DNA from: Cryptomeria japonica
Taxonomy: Eukaryota > Streptophyta > Pinopsida > Cupressales > Cupressaceae
Direction: 5' to 3'
NCBI RefSeq assembly: GCF_030272615.1
Contig: NC_081406.1
Location: forward strand, 399,664,939-399,728,938
Length of the DNA: 64,000 bases
Numbering within the stretch: position 1 is the first letter of the stretch; every line of letters starts with the position of its first letter. A program made the translations under genes and the position numbers. The notes under the pieces are model-generated. The model worked only from the letters and a program-made list of their open reading frames with translations. It did not search any database and was not told where the DNA came from. Positions 12,367 through 25,800 of the stretch are shown one piece after another.

Positions 12367-14310
12367 AGCAGCAAAAATCATTTGGGGAAAAAATTGAATT
12401 TAAAAATAAATAAAAAATTGTCGAAAAAGAGACAAAAACTACTTTAAAAAATACATAAGGGCATTTCCTATGATATAAAGAAAATAAAATAGAGTTTAAC
12501 CCATGAATTGTAGAAAATATATTTTTGTTGTTTATATTCATAATTTCATATTGCTGATTACATAGGCAAAAGGCAAATATTCAATTAACTTTTTAAGAGG
12601 GCAGTCACCAAATACACCAAAAAGTTGTCTGAGATCAAATATTAGCCAAGTCTATGAAGTAACTGAGATCAAAACATAACAGACAACAATCCAGCTACTG
12701 TTCGGAATTTAGTAAAAGCGGAAGCCATTTTGAAATGATCCAAGAATTTCATTGTGTTTGAGGCAAGGAGTTTTGTACTACGTTACCCCAAGTTTCCCGG
12801 ACGGGAGGGGTACGGCAAAGGGGACGGCTATATAAAATATAGGGAAAATTCTAAATGTTCATATGAAAACATGGATAAAGCATGCATCTATACATTATAT
12901 TCGTATGAAAACATGGATATAGCATGTGTATGATACTATGAAAACATTTTAGAATGCAAACATCGAAGATACAACATTATCAATAGACTCAATACTCAAT
13001 ATGCACTCATAATTCAGAATTTCAATTCATTCACATTGTCAATATGCATATCATAATAGATATTAATGAAATAACATACAAAATGCCCAAAGGCCACACT
13101 GCTGCCATATTGTTTTATTGTCAATTGCGATATGGAAATCAAAATAGTACTAAGTAAATACTAAAAAGCAAAGTATAATATTTATTATTTAATTTATTTT
13201 CTATTTATAAATTTTAAAATTTATAATATGAATTAATTTAAAATTATAAATATTTGATATGAATTAAATTTAATGTTGCCTTATAATTTTTGATAGAGGG
13301 CCCATGTTAGAAAAATAATAAAATATAGATAGTCGTATTTTGATTTCATAACTATTCAAATTCAATAATAAAAAAATTGATAGTCATTTTTTAAATTTTT
13401 TCAATATAGAGGGCCCATGTTAGAAAAATTAAAAAAAAATTGAAAATACGACTTTTTTTTTTTTAATATTTTTCCCTAGCTCTAGATGTGGGGGACGTCT
13501 AGCCGTCCCCAATCCGTCCCCAGCCGTCCCCGGGACATACGGACGTCCCCCACAACTAGGGAAGTTGTCCCCAACCGTCCCTGGGAACGTCCCCTCAAAA
13601 TTCTGACAATTTGGGGAGGGGGGGGACGTCCCCTGGCCGTTCCCAAGTCCCCGAAACGTCCCCGGGACTGGGACGGGGGTTTTCAGGTAGGGGACGCGTC
13701 CCCGGGTTTTGTAGGTTTTGTAGGGTCAATTCAATATTTTAGAAAGCTTATCAAATCATATTCCACAATTGCAATGCTTTATATCATAGCAGCAAAAATC
13801 AATTGGGGAAAAAAATCAGCAAACCAAAAGTATACGATTTTTTGAAAAAATGGGTAAAAAATTGGATTTTAAAAAAGCATAAAAAATTGTAGAAAAATAA
13901 ACACAAACTACTTTTCATTTAACTTAAGGGCATTTCCATAGCATAGAAATATAGAGAGTAAATAAAATAGAATTTAACCCATGAATTGTAGAAAATAGAT
14001 TTTTGTTGTTTATATTCATATTGTTGATTACATAGGCAAATATTCAGTTAACTTTTTAAAAGGGCAATCACCAAATACACCAAAAAGTTGTCTAAGTCTG
14101 AGATCAAATATTAGCTAAGTCTATGAAGTAGCTGAGATCAAAATTTATGAGACAGCGATCCAGCTATTGTTAAGAATTTGGTAAAAGTGGAAGCCATTTT
14201 GAAGTGATCCAAGACTTTCATTGTGATTGAGGCAAGGAGTTTTCTAGGGGTAGTTCAATATTTGAGAGAGCTTATCAAGTCATATTCCATAGTTGCAATA
14301 GTTTATACTC
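12367..14310. repeat. Old tandem duplication (about 0.5-kb unit) interrupted by a MITE
   Basis: The block starting AGCAGCAAAAATCA at 12367 is repeated from 13788 (AGCAGCAAAAATCAATTGGGG). Both copies pass through AACCCATGAATTGTAGAAAA, a CACCAAATACACCAAAAAGT stretch and GAGGCAAGGAGTTTT. Copy 1 runs 12367-12777 plus 13715-13787, split by the element at 12778-13714. Copy 2 runs 13788 to about 14310. The duplication therefore predates the insertion. No coding content. Confidence 0.85.
12778..13714. mobile_element. Non-autonomous hAT-like element (MITE), 937 bp
   Basis: Flanked by a perfect 8-bp target duplication, GTTTTGTA (12770-12777 and 13715-13722). That length is typical of hAT elements. The ends are CTAC and GTAG; the reverse complement of the right end (CTACAAAACCCGGGG) partly matches the left end (CTACGTTACCCCAAG). 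Subterminal regions are loaded with GGGGACG/CGTCCCC motifs (13487-13712 and 12790-12830), a usual hAT feature. The interior is AT-rich, with a duplicated GAGGGCCCATGTTAGAAAAA about 112 bp apart. No transposase is encoded. Confidence 0.8.
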
Positions 14311-16042
14311 CCTGATGGCAATTGGTAAGTCTTTTATATGGGGTAGAATTCAACAAAAGGCATTTGTTTAGCTGAAGTAAAAGATTAGCAAGCCACTGGT
14401 TTTGGCAATACCTATCTTGTAACTACTATTTTAGGTATAGACAAATTTTAATGATTATGTGTTAAGGGCTGTTTTATTACAAGTATGTAAGTTTGTTTGT
14501 TGTCATTCGGATTTATTTCGTGGAGTACTTGGATATATTCCTCACATAATGAATTGTAGGTCTTTGTTTGAGCAAAAATTAACCATATCAATTATAAATT
14601 AAAAATCATATATCTAAATCTATATATGATACATGTCTTTGGACGTTTACTGTTGTGGTGGAAACACTCCATTGGTGAGGCAGCCACCAAGGTTTAAACC
14701 CTTGTTGGGCCATTAAGATTGCAGGCTTTTTACCTTTGTTGGGCTGTTGAGCTCGTGGGTTTCAACAAGTGAAATGTGGGGAATTATGACCTCCCGAAAA
14801 TGGCCTCATGAGAAGAGATCCTCTATAAGTGGTCTCTCTGGGATCAGACCAAGCTAACAAAAAGTTTCAACATCGATTCCACATTGACTCTGATTTTGTC
14901 TCTGATCAACCCTATTTCTGAGCAATTCAGTAGTTTCACGAGATTTTCTAGGGTTTTGCGAGTTTTTACAGCAATTTTTTCACTTTTTTTTTGCCATTTT
15001 TGGGGGTTTTTTAAATGATTTTAACGTGATTTAAATGAAGAAGATCATTTAAAATTGGGTCAATGATTGGTCAACGATTTTTTCGTGAATTGGGATTTTC
15101 TCGGGGAATAAATCAGCTGGCTCCAAGATTTAGGATTAATCGGGTATAATAATGATTTTTTGCAGACTATTGCTTCTATGGTCTCTAATACATCTAATCA
15201 CCCAAATTTTGAGATGGTCAAGGTGAGAGGATATGGTGCTTAGGATCACACTTCTACTCAATCTGCTACTATGATTAATGCCATGCAAATGAGTATGTAC
15301 ACTCCGAGTGTCCATGACGACCATATGCCACACATATTCTGTAGTGTGTGTAATGTGTAACACAAGCATGCACTAGCCATATCTATGCTTCTTCATTGGA
15401 ATGCATGATAAACAAAATGAACATGCAAATTACTGGCATGAGTCATTCCTTGATTCAAATCAAAATGGTCAATAATACAAGTCTTGGCCAGGTAAACCGT
15501 TGAATATAGAAATATGAAGAAAGTGTGTAAAGGCAACTGCCAGTACAACCATATATACATTACAAACATATGATAATTTATTAACTTCTGAGGACGAAAA
15601 CCCTTGGAGTTGTAAGTGTGGATGAAAACCCATCCCTTCCCATGGAGAATTTACAAAGCAGCAAGCACTATTGAGCAAATTTGTGAAGTCTCCTTTGGAG
15701 ACAAATTTGATTAATGTTTATGGAATGATGCTATTTGCAGTAAAAAAGTGTATTTGCAGATCTGAGATATCTTATATCTGATTTAGGAAAATAAAAGCTT
15801 ATTTATTCTGAATATTATTTCTATTTGCCATAAGGATTATTTGTGGTGGATTTGATATAGAGAATAATCGAAGCTTTCCCAGTTTTGGCAAATAATATTA
15901 TATTCTATGGTTCTGAATGATATTTGTATGGGCTTGATTCGTGTTGGGACGACCTTTTTAAGGTTGGCATTTAAATTGGTAAAGCCGTGAGTTTAAAGCA
16001 TTTAAGAGTTGCCATGGAACATTATAGAAAGGAGGTTACAAT
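14311..16042. other. Intron interior, no gene recognised
   Basis: Mixed AT-rich sequence. A GC-richer patch near 14650-14900 (for example AACCCTTGTTGGGCC) looks like part of an old retroelement, but I found no ends. Nothing codes for a recognisable protein. Confidence 0.35.
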
Positions 16043-16930
16043 TGTAAATGTTGTTCAATTCTCAATTCAATATGCAAGATATATTCTAGTTATATTTTAT
16101 TGATCTATGTACTGTCTACTTATATGATAAATCTGATTGTCTACTTTTGTATGGCAGGTGAGAGGAGCTTTTTATAATTTCTATGTCCTTTTTCTTAAAT
16201 GCCATATGATATATATATATGAGAGGGGAGGATCAAGCAGTGCCTTGACCGGTCATGTCTTATGGACATGACCGATCAAGACACTACTTGATCGCACCCT
16301 TTGGTATATAATATCAACCGGTGTTAACATATTTGTCAGCCCGATATTAATCGGTGATCACATAACACATAACATATTTGCCAACCCAATACGACTCGAG
16401 ACTTACGTAACATGTTTAACCGATATGCCAATCGGTATTAATTATGGCGTTTGGTATTGCAAGGTAACCGAAGTGAATCGGAGTCTATGTTAACAGACAC
16501 CGATCACTTAACTAATGATTATATTCATTAACCATTGATTGGTGCATATTATATTCGAAGTCATACTGATCGGTATATGGTTATATTAATGCTTCGAATG
16601 TTTTCCTTAACACCCGATATCAATCGGTGTGAGTTTATTATGTCTCCCAGATAATATGCGGTTCAAGCATAATAATTAAATACTAATTGATGTTCAGTTT
16701 ACCGATAATCATCAAATCGGTTTTGCGATGGTTATCCTGATTTGCTAATCGGTGAATGCAACTAATATAATAGATTATCACATCGGAATTCTATATAAAT
16801 AAAGAATGCTTATCAATTGAGGGCATGATGATATTCATTTGAATAATCGATAGGATAAATTATTGAATGAGAGACTTCATTTATCTCTCATTCAATCATT
16901 TATCTTACCGAAGCTATCTATGCATTAACA
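16043..16930 (-). mobile_element. Solo LTR (888 bp) related to the Copia LTRs at 53-59 kb
   Basis: Flanked by a perfect 5-bp target duplication ACAAT (16038-16042 and 16931-16935). On the minus strand it starts TGTTAATGCATAGAT and ends ACATTTACA, as do the Copia LTRs (start TGTTAATGCATGG, end ACTTTACA). A 37-bp hairpin at 16244-16280 corresponds to the hairpin at 53793-53829. Internal CGGTAT/ATACCG-rich text is also shared in style. No internal region, primer-binding site or second LTR is adjacent, so this is a recombined solo LTR. Confidence 0.88.
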
Positions 16931-17815
16931 ACAATCCTGATTTGTGGAGATGGCATCAAATATTTGTACACTTAGGAGATACAAAGTCATAGAGAAATAT
17001 TAATTCAGCAATCAAACACAATATCACTGAATATTACCTGTGCTGGCTTGAATAGAGTTACATTATCAAATTACAAACTGCCATGGAAATTATTCTGAGC
17101 CTAGTGCGACCTTTGTCAGGGATGGCATCAACTCTCACAACCTCAGCAAGTGTAGCAAGGGAGTCTCAGATATAAGCAATTCGCCTGGAAGGAGCTTAAA
17201 GAAGAATCGGCGCTATTACATTGGCGCAAATATCAATCATTCTATTTCAAGCCAAGGCGATTGGCAGAGATTATACCTCCAGTGCAGAGGCAGGCACAGC
17301 TACTGAGACTTACGGGTTCATTGCCAAAATGCACAATTGAACATATACAGCAGTCAGTCACCCATTGGGAAGCATTCTGCCATTCCAATCTCAAGCACAA
17401 TTTGTGAGGTTAAGACGTGATTTGATATTTGTTATGTGCTAAGAGAACCTGTGTTCTTATCCAATTTTCTTGAGAACGAAAACTCTCTCAAAAATATTGG
17501 TTTCAGGGACAAAAAAAACCCTAGCTGATTTTGATTGTTTCAAACATAGATCACAGTTTCACCTGCAAGTGGAGCTTTAGTTTTAATTGCTTAAAAAATG
17601 GAGGTATTTGGAGGTATTTGGAGAAAGAATCCTTGATAGGGGAAGCATCAAAGAATTTTTAGTACGGGGAGAAGTATATTCTTAAAATTTGATTTAAGTT
17701 TGCAATCAGACATTCATGGACAGAAGTTTGATGGACATCCCTTTGCCATTGATGTCAAAGTGGGAGAGAAATAGAATGGAGAAGAAATTAGAAGACTCAT
17801 GTTGCCATCAATGAC
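16931..17815. other. Probable internal region of an LTR element, 5' of a polypurine tract
   Basis: It leads into the polypurine tract at 17816. No open frame of note and no recognisable pol domain. If it belongs to the LTR at 17828, coding sequence has been lost. Confidence 0.3.
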
Positions 17816-17827
17816 AAAGGGGGAGAT

Positions 17828-20455
17828 TGTTGGAAGTGTTGTCATTGATGTCAAGAAGGTAAGAAGAAAATGTTATAGATAAATTTGTCATTGACGTCAA
17901 GAGTGAAAATATTGTTATTGGTGTCAATATGCAGCGATAAGTTTATAAGACAAATAGTTTTGTTGGTACTTTGAGAAAGCTCCTTGTATTATCTTTATAA
18001 TGAAGTTGATGCAATTGGAACCAAATGGTTTGACAATGAAAGACATCTATGATAAATGATATCTGCAAAACAGATTTAGTTGTAGACAGATATGGTTGAA
18101 GAAAGACAAAACCGACTGTTAGCGAATGGACGGCAATACAGATTATGCAAATCTCTTTCTGACAACACTTAGGCATTTATCCAAAAACATATATATATTA
18201 ATTTCCTAAGTTAATATAAGCGAGTGTTTTTTAATGAGAGTCTATGCGATACAAAAAACAAGGATTTGTTTACATTAAACAAGCAGCAAGGCAGCAATTT
18301 TATTAAGGACTGATTTGATATGGAGTGGTAAGAATGCACAGCTATAGCATATTGAAGATGAAAAACAGAGACTTGAAAAACAAATAATGCGACTTCATGA
18401 AGAACAAACAAACAGCAAAATAAAAATAATTGTTGAAGGAATACGATTGTGCTGGAGTTAAATGAGGGCCAACTTTCCTATGAATATTAAGGCAGTGATT
18501 AGAATAATCAGTGAAGACAGCGATTATGTAATTCCAAATAGCAACCAGTGACTATATTCTACAAGACAATGCATCAATTCATTATATTATGCATCAATTC
18601 ATTATATTATGCAACGAATTAATGAGCAGCGATTATATAATGAAGACTTCTACTTTGGTTATTAACAAACAATAAGTGACTAAAGGAGCTGCGATGCAGA
18701 TAATAAACAATGATGAGTTTCGTCTTTAATAAGGAATAGCAACATTGATGTCCCCAAGCATAGGGATTTCAATATACATATAAGTGATGAAAACATTCTA
18801 CAAGTCAAAGTGAGGAAACAATTATTACGCACTATGGCAATGATTTCATTAGGAATACTGCTGCAGGCCGAATACAGATAAAGAAAGAGAAAGGGCGATA
18901 GTTAAACATAAATGCACAGTGATAAATAAGGAACTATATATGAGCAGCAGTTACAATATGTTAAGCAATATATATTAATGCACATTAATTATCATTGAAT
19001 AAGTAATGTTTGGAAGTGGTAAAACTTATTAGCATAGACAAGGATGCGAACAATATGGTTGGTTGCTAAATTGACAAAGACTAGTAATCAAAAGACTGGT
19101 GTTGATTAATATATGATGATTGAGAATTAAGTCCCATAAAGAGGGAAAATGCTATCCGATGAATTAACAATCATGTGGATAATGTTATAAGAAAGCTTCG
19201 AAACACAGATTAGTTAAAAGATGTGTAGTTACTTTTCTTAAGGTACGGGTCAATGAAGAGGTGTGATTCATGTGATTTATGTTTTAATATAATAAAGAAA
19301 AGACACAAAACTTTTCATATTAAAGAGACACAACCTTTCTATGAAAGGTCATATAAAAGATATAAAAAGAAGATTAAAATCATTTTTGTAGTGGTTGTAA
19401 GAGGAGTGTGAATGACGAAGAATAAGGAAGAAAGCTGGTGTATATTATGAACGTCATACCTATTCATTTACACCAGATTGTGGAGACGTGACAAGGATAA
19501 TGTGAATAAAGAACATAAAGAATATCATTCAAGAAATCAAAGTGAAGAGATGAAGAATTGTTGCAGATTATAAATCAGATTTGTGTGCAGATTGAAAAGT
19601 GTGTGACAGTATTTTGGAGTATTCTTCGTGTTTTTGTAAACAGCCATATTGCTGTTTAATGAGTATTTTTTTTATGAGTGAGTATGCAGCAGATTTGTGA
19701 CTGAATATAGAAAAAATTTAGAGGACTCAAAAATGAAATTTATTTCAGAATTAAAAAGGAATATATGCAGACATGTGAAGACTTTATGAGCAAGTTTATG
19801 AACAGATTTTGGGGGGAGATGTTACTATCTTTATGACCAGTCTTGAGAAAGAATATTGTGCATACTTGTAAACAGATTTGTGAAGGAAGGTTATTGCTTG
19901 AGTTATGATCAGATTTGTAAAGAAAGAATAACACATAAGCTTGGATCAGATTTGTAAAGGAAAGAAATATATCAGTCAAGATCAGAAGTTGCAATCAGAT
20001 TTGTGAGGAAGAAAGAACAATATCATCCACTGAAGAATTCGTAGGTTGGTGCCTATCAAATAAGAGATTGGTGTGGTGTCTCTTGCTGAGTTGGTGCTCA
20101 GTTGTGGGAGTTGGTGCTTCCAGTGGGTTGGTGCTCACAAACAAACTTAGGGGTTGGTGCCTACAAACATTGTAAAAGAAGAATTATATAAAAACATTAA
20201 TTTGCCATGGTTTTCTCCCATTTTGGTTTCCATGTAAAACATTGTGTTATTGTGTTCTTATGTGCACGAGTGTTGAAAGTTGGTGAATAATGCTATTGTG
20301 ATTAATAAAGTTAATCAGTAAAATTTGTTGTTATATTGATTCACCCACCGCCCACCCTCACTCAGTATAACTGTGTGCTCTTCAGTCTTTAGTACTTTAT
20401 AGTTTGCTCTCAATGTGTTCAATACAAATTTGGCAGTTAATCAGCAGAACCAAGT
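17828..20455 (+). mobile_element. LTR with adjacent polypurine tract (about 2.6 kb)
   Basis: The purine tract AAAGGGGGAGAT (17816-17827) directly precedes TGTTGGAAGTG at 17828, a typical 3' LTR junction of plant Copia elements. A TATA box (TATATAAAAA, about 20187) lies near the far end, preceded by repeats of GTTGGTGC (20045-20160) and of CAGATTTGT (19576-20000). The right end is uncertain. A weak primer-site-like TGATATCAAAAC follows near 20455, and the flanking text recurs near 20680. A 20-bp direct duplication lies at 18571-18610. No coding frame was recognised. Confidence 0.5.
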
Positions 20456-20946
20456 GATATCAAAACTTCAAACAGCATCTAGTCTCATCTATTAGAGGTA
20501 CATATCTTGTGTTTTCAAGCGTTTTGGAGGTGTTCCTTGGCATTTTGAGTTGTTTTTCATTTTGTTCATACAATTTGAGGAGGTGTTTCAGTTCTAATTT
20601 GTGTTGGGTGCTTACGGGTATTAACTCTAGTAGTTTATAGTGTGTTCAATACTAATTTAGCAGTTTATCAGCAGAACCAAGTGATATCCAATCTTCAATT
20701 AGCATCTAGTGTCCTCTATTAAAGATTCATCTTTGTTGGGTACATGAGTATTTTGTTATCCATGTTATTTGGTTCATTTCGGATTGTTGCAGCAGTTTAC
20801 ATTTGTGATCAGAACTATATATCAGCATTGATCAGCAAGTTAATGTTCTCTAACAATGATTTGTAATGCATTTCATATCATCATGTAATACCCTCGATGT
20901 TAGTACCGCCTATGGTCTCATATTTTAGTTAAAGTATTTGCTCATC

Positions 20947-21225
20947 CCACTGAAAAAGTGGAACTGGATGTAATCTCCGTGTTGCACTCCGCTAAATAAG
21001 TGGGTAGTCCATGTACTTTTTAATTGCCCTCCGCTGAAAAAGCCAGTAGTGCTTGTGCTTTGTAGTTGCAATCCGTTGAATAAGCGAGCAGTGCTTGTGC
21101 TTTGTAATTGCACTTTGCTGAATAAGCAAGGAGTGTTTGTGCTTGTAATCGCACACTCTGTAGAATAAGCGTAGAAGTGCTTTTCTTCACTGTCTTGCAT
21201 AGCACATTCCATTGAAGAAGTGAAG
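20947..21225 (+). repeat. 42-bp tandem array with palindromic core
   Basis: Cores begin at 20947, 20989, 21031, 21073, 21115 and 21157, exactly 42 bp apart by hand count. A last degenerate core at 21209 is 52 bp further. The core is CCGCTGAATAAGCG (arms CGCT/AGCG) and the rest of the unit resembles AGTGCTTGTGCTTTGTAATT. The unit is 14 codons, and the minus strand is open through it with peptide repeats like LFSGVQL, so a coding origin cannot be excluded. It lies 63 bp after a TGTAATACCC that could be an LTR start (20884). Confidence 0.85.
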
Positions 21226-21245
21226 TTTGGGGTCGGCTCTACCAC

Positions 21246-22560
21246 CTAGTGGGTTCTTCCCATATTGCTGCATTTTAGCTAATTGGTGTGGTCCTATACA
21301 CTATATGCTCTCACCTTCCCCAACTTGCAAACGAGGTGATCAAAAAGTGATAAGGACATTGCATTGTTGCTTCATTTCAGTTGAAATTTTTAACAAAAAA
21401 GGTGTGTTTATTACTATCTTCTCATGTTTAGTTAAATATTCATTGGGAGTTTGGGTATATAGTTATACTACTTGGGCAAACTTTAGTGGAAGTAAATGGC
21501 TTTGTGTTTAGTTCCATGTCGTGTATGTGTAGCAATTTTTGTCTCCGACCCCGCCTCATATGAGGATTAAGACAACCCTAATTTGTTATATGCATTTTTG
21601 TAGGTAGATTGAAGATCGTAAATAAAATGATTGCATGTGTGTCATTGTAGTCGGCACAAATTGCCTATTGTTATGTTTGATAATATTTGTTATCTGACAA
21701 TGTATTAATTAATTGTAATAAGGGGGTTGTCACTCTCGGGTAGTTAATGTGTCGGTTGGTTGACGATTGTGTTCCTCTCGGCAACCATCGAGTCCTTTAA
21801 ATTTGTTGTGTGCTGCCAAGGAAGGTAGTATGGTATAGTCAAGTGAATTGTAATTGGTCTTCTTCTCTGTAATAATTGCATGTATGAATAAAGATGTATT
21901 TTACTACTATGTCTGGTATGCATTGTCATGTACATTATTATTTCCTGTATTTAATTTATCAGTTGTAGCAGTAAACCGTCATGTTGGCAATATCTTGATG
22001 TTGTTGGCAAACATGGTGGAGGTTATCAATCTCTCTTTCCTTGAAATATCATGAGGATGTATTTAAATTATGATGAAAATTGAACAAGCTTTATGAATGG
22101 TCTCTAATAGGGGACTGATATCTCTTATATTTCATTTTTGGCACTATGTTTTATCATCATTATTTTATTTAACAATGTATGTACATTTAAATTATTGGAT
22201 ATGACTTGAAACTATAAGATGGTTTGTTCGCTAACTAGCTAGGTAAATGTTTCACAATTAAAACTAAGGAAATTTGATTGACAAATAATGTGATTTACTA
22301 TCGTGGTCTAAACTATACTTATGGTTGTGTTGTGTAGGAAAGTAAGTGTGCAAATAGGAGAAATGAGAAAACATCTAAACCAAATCAAATATCTCTTGGA
22401 GAAGTTATAAGTTTAAACCCTTTACTACTTGGAAAATAAAGTTATTGCTTTAGGTGATTAAGGTTATAAGATTCAATATGGTGGGTCAAGCTTAATTGTG
22501 GTTGTGGGAGTATTTAATTATGGGTAATGTGATGTGTAAATGAGGTTAGGGTTTGGGAAC
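21246..22560. other. Intron interior, no gene recognised
   Basis: Moderately AT-rich sequence with no coherent coding frame, no clear repeat ends and no RNA gene signature seen. Confidence 0.4.
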
Positions 22561-22878
22561 CCTAGGTTTAAAATTCAGATGGACCTTCGGAAGGGTTTTT
22601 AAGCGGTGTTGTATGATCAATATCCTTAGTTTTTGTGCAAAAATAGACCCCTAGGGTCTATACCTTTGAGGTAGGAACCTATTGGGCATGTAATAATGTC
22701 CCTAGGACATAAATTAACCCTAGGTTTAAAATTCAGATGGACCTTCGGAAGGGTTTTTAAGAAGTGTTGTATGATCAATGTCCTTGGTGTTTGTGCAAAA
22801 ATAGACCCCTAGGGTCTATACCTTTGAGATAGCAACTTATTGGGCATGTAATAATGTCCCTAGGACATAAATTAACCC
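22561..22878. repeat. Tandem duplication, 158-bp unit
   Basis: The unit beginning CCTAGGTTTAAAATTCAGAT occurs at 22561 and again at 22719, including GGACCTTCGGAAGGG and CCCCTAGGGTCTATACC. A few substitutions separate the two copies. Confidence 0.92.
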
Positions 22879-25800
22879 TCCAAAAGCCCTCATTAATTAA
22901 AGAGACGAGGTTGGAGAATGGGCGGGGTAGATGGATTGATGATACCAACCTCATCACCATAACTCATTTATAGTTGGAGACTTTGGGGATGGGGTGTCCA
23001 AGAGCATAACCCCCTCTTTAGAGAGAAGGATGGAGTCCTTGCATACAAAGATGGTGATCAAAATATTAATCTTTAGAGAGATAAGTTCCCCCTCCTCTCC
23101 CTCTACTCTTTGTTTATATGTTGTAAGGTTAAGATATACTTTGCAAGGTTCATTGTTGATTATGATAAGTGCAAAGTCTATTATGTGAACCCTGTATGAG
23201 TGGAATTCTTAGAGCTATGTAAATCTTATAGTTGTTGTGAGTAATTTCGACATTTTGATTTATGTGGAGACCTCATTACCTTGGGTCTATATTTGTTTCC
23301 CTACTTGAGGGGTATAGCTAGAGCCCCTTGAGGCTTCATGATGCCACCACGATTGGGAGGTGAGCAAGTCTTTTTGTTGTTTATTTTCCCATTTAAAAAC
23401 CTCTATGAAAAATCCTATGAATGTTTTGAAAAATGGTAGTCTAAGAGATATTTCATTATGTTTTAGTTAAGGGTTTCATTATGTAATAGGAGAGCATGTT
23501 TTTCTCTTAAATGGAAAATTATTATATTACTTTTATCAAACTTGTTTATAAACGAAGATTGAGACTATGGTCTCCGTATGCTTATTTTCTTCGATCATCT
23601 CTAACGAAAATTGTGGGATAAGATACATTTTCTATACTCCCTTACATGTTGAGAATGAAAGTGTATTTTCACTCAAAGCTTGTAATGAAAGGAAAGTAGT
23701 ACTTCTTGATATTTGATAAAGGTAGAAAATATTGTGTAAAGTTGGTTTATCTCTATTAATTAAGGTATAATATAACATGTTTTTCCTTGAAAATACTGTG
23801 TAAAGTTGGTTTATCTCTATTAATTAAGGTATAATATAACATGTTTTTCCTTACTTATTTCCTTTTCAATTAGAAATGAATGTGAATACTTATCATTTGT
23901 CTAATAGTGTTTGTAAGACGCATTGATGTCCCATCATGATTTTACTCCCCCTTAATTATTTCTCTTAAGGCATATTAGAAAAAGAAGAGTAATATATCTC
24001 AAAAGAAAGAAGAGAAAAAAAAGTGTCTATATATATTTGTGAGATTAAAAGAAATATACAAGAGGATTATGGATACTAATATCATTTGTACTTAATAGAT
24101 ACACCATAAAAAAATGTATTTTCTTTTTAAAGTTTAGATGATAGTAAAAGAATATGCCATAAAAAGAACAGAAAAAGTTGGAGGTATGCCATTACTCAGG
24201 CTATTGCAAATTTGGACAAGTACCCACTATTGAATCGTTTGGCAATAACACATGAGGTTCTGCAGGAAATCATTACTTTCCTTTTTAATTTCATTGTTGC
24301 TTCCTTCCTAAAATATGCATCAAACATCTGACCTCCTTTAAATTTTTATTATGAAAACGTAAAGGGTGATAACATGAACTCTGAAATAAGTATTTAAGGA
24401 ACATCAGACTCATTAAGAATCTTGGTTCATAACAGATTCAAGTAAAAAACAAAACAAAACACTCTACAAATAATAATAGCTTACGATAATCATTTGATCC
24501 CTTCCCACAAATTCCAATTAACCCAAGAATGGGCCTGCACAATCTTCTTTACAGATTATATACAAAATATCTCTGGCTAGCGACCGACACAATGACCTTT
24601 TCTCTGTAATACTAACCCAAGAGCAAGGTAATGTCACTTTGCTTTTTATTCACTCAGTATCTTTCCAAGATCCACGACTACCTAACAAGTAATTAAAACC
24701 CCACAACTATTAGCTAACACACAATTAACAAATCATGTTAGTCCATACTTTGGGTTTCACCATCCCCAATCTTGAAGGATTGGTTAGCATATAGGAATGC
24801 CTAGCAAATATAATGCCTGCCATCCCTCCCATGGTTGCCTCCTTGCAAAATAAACAAAGAAGAAACAAATCATTAGTAATAACAAGACCAGCAAGTGAAG
24901 AAATCGAGGACACCTCCCCATCTCCACAATTAAGCGCAAGAGGATAGAGTCAAATTGTTGTCTTAGATTGTATGTTGGTGGGTGAACAAGAAGATGAGTG
25001 TACGTAGAGATGTGATTGAAGCATACCACATCAAATAGGCCTTCTGCCAAATTTGAATCAATCAAGAACCTATTGTCCATACTCTTATGTGACAAGAACA
25101 TATAGTGCCACTAGTGGCACACAATTATGATCAACCGGCTCGTGATACTAAGTGCAACAAGAACTATGGTGTAGGGTGGGAGTCTACGCCTCTACTCAAG
25201 AACAGGTTGGCATGACGATAGAAGACCAACTATCCTCTCACAGTCCCTAGCATCACATTAAAGCCTGTGGTGATGCATGAATTATATACGCAGCATCAGA
25301 TTTGGAAATTTTTAAGTACAAACAATTTAGATGTTACCATGAAACCTAGCTCTTACTACAGTATAATACATTATTCATACAAAAAATAAAATGAACAAGA
25401 CTTTTTTATTCCCAACAATTTTCATAAGGACACAGTAAACTCCCCTATGCACTAGTAATACAAAGTCAATAGTAAAATAAATGTTTGGGGTTGCATGGCA
25501 AGTGAGAGTACGTTGGAGACATGAAGGCTAAAAAGGGAGGCACACTGCTTCTACCTTTACGTACGCGACTGGGATTCACTGCCATCCTACAACCCCCACC
25601 TCTGTGTAGGCAAATTACCTTCCTATGACTCCACTGCAACGCCTATGCGAATTTCATACATCAAGAGCTAAATTTATGACAGGTAAAACAAATTAAAATA
25701 TGTTGAAAAGCAAGAGTGGTGATGGGCAATGGATTTATGAGCCCCATGCAAACGATATTAGGACTCTAAATTCCTCAACCTCCATCAGACAAGGATTTCA

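Noticed and set aside
13486-13845. A 119-codon Pro/Arg-rich frame
   Set aside because: It is a translation of the CGTCCCC subterminal repeats of the MITE and runs out through its target duplication.
20884-20946. TGTAATACCC at 20884 as the start of an LTR containing the 42-bp array
   Set aside because: No matching end with a CATCA target duplication was found downstream, so the start remains only a possibility and is not annotated as an element.
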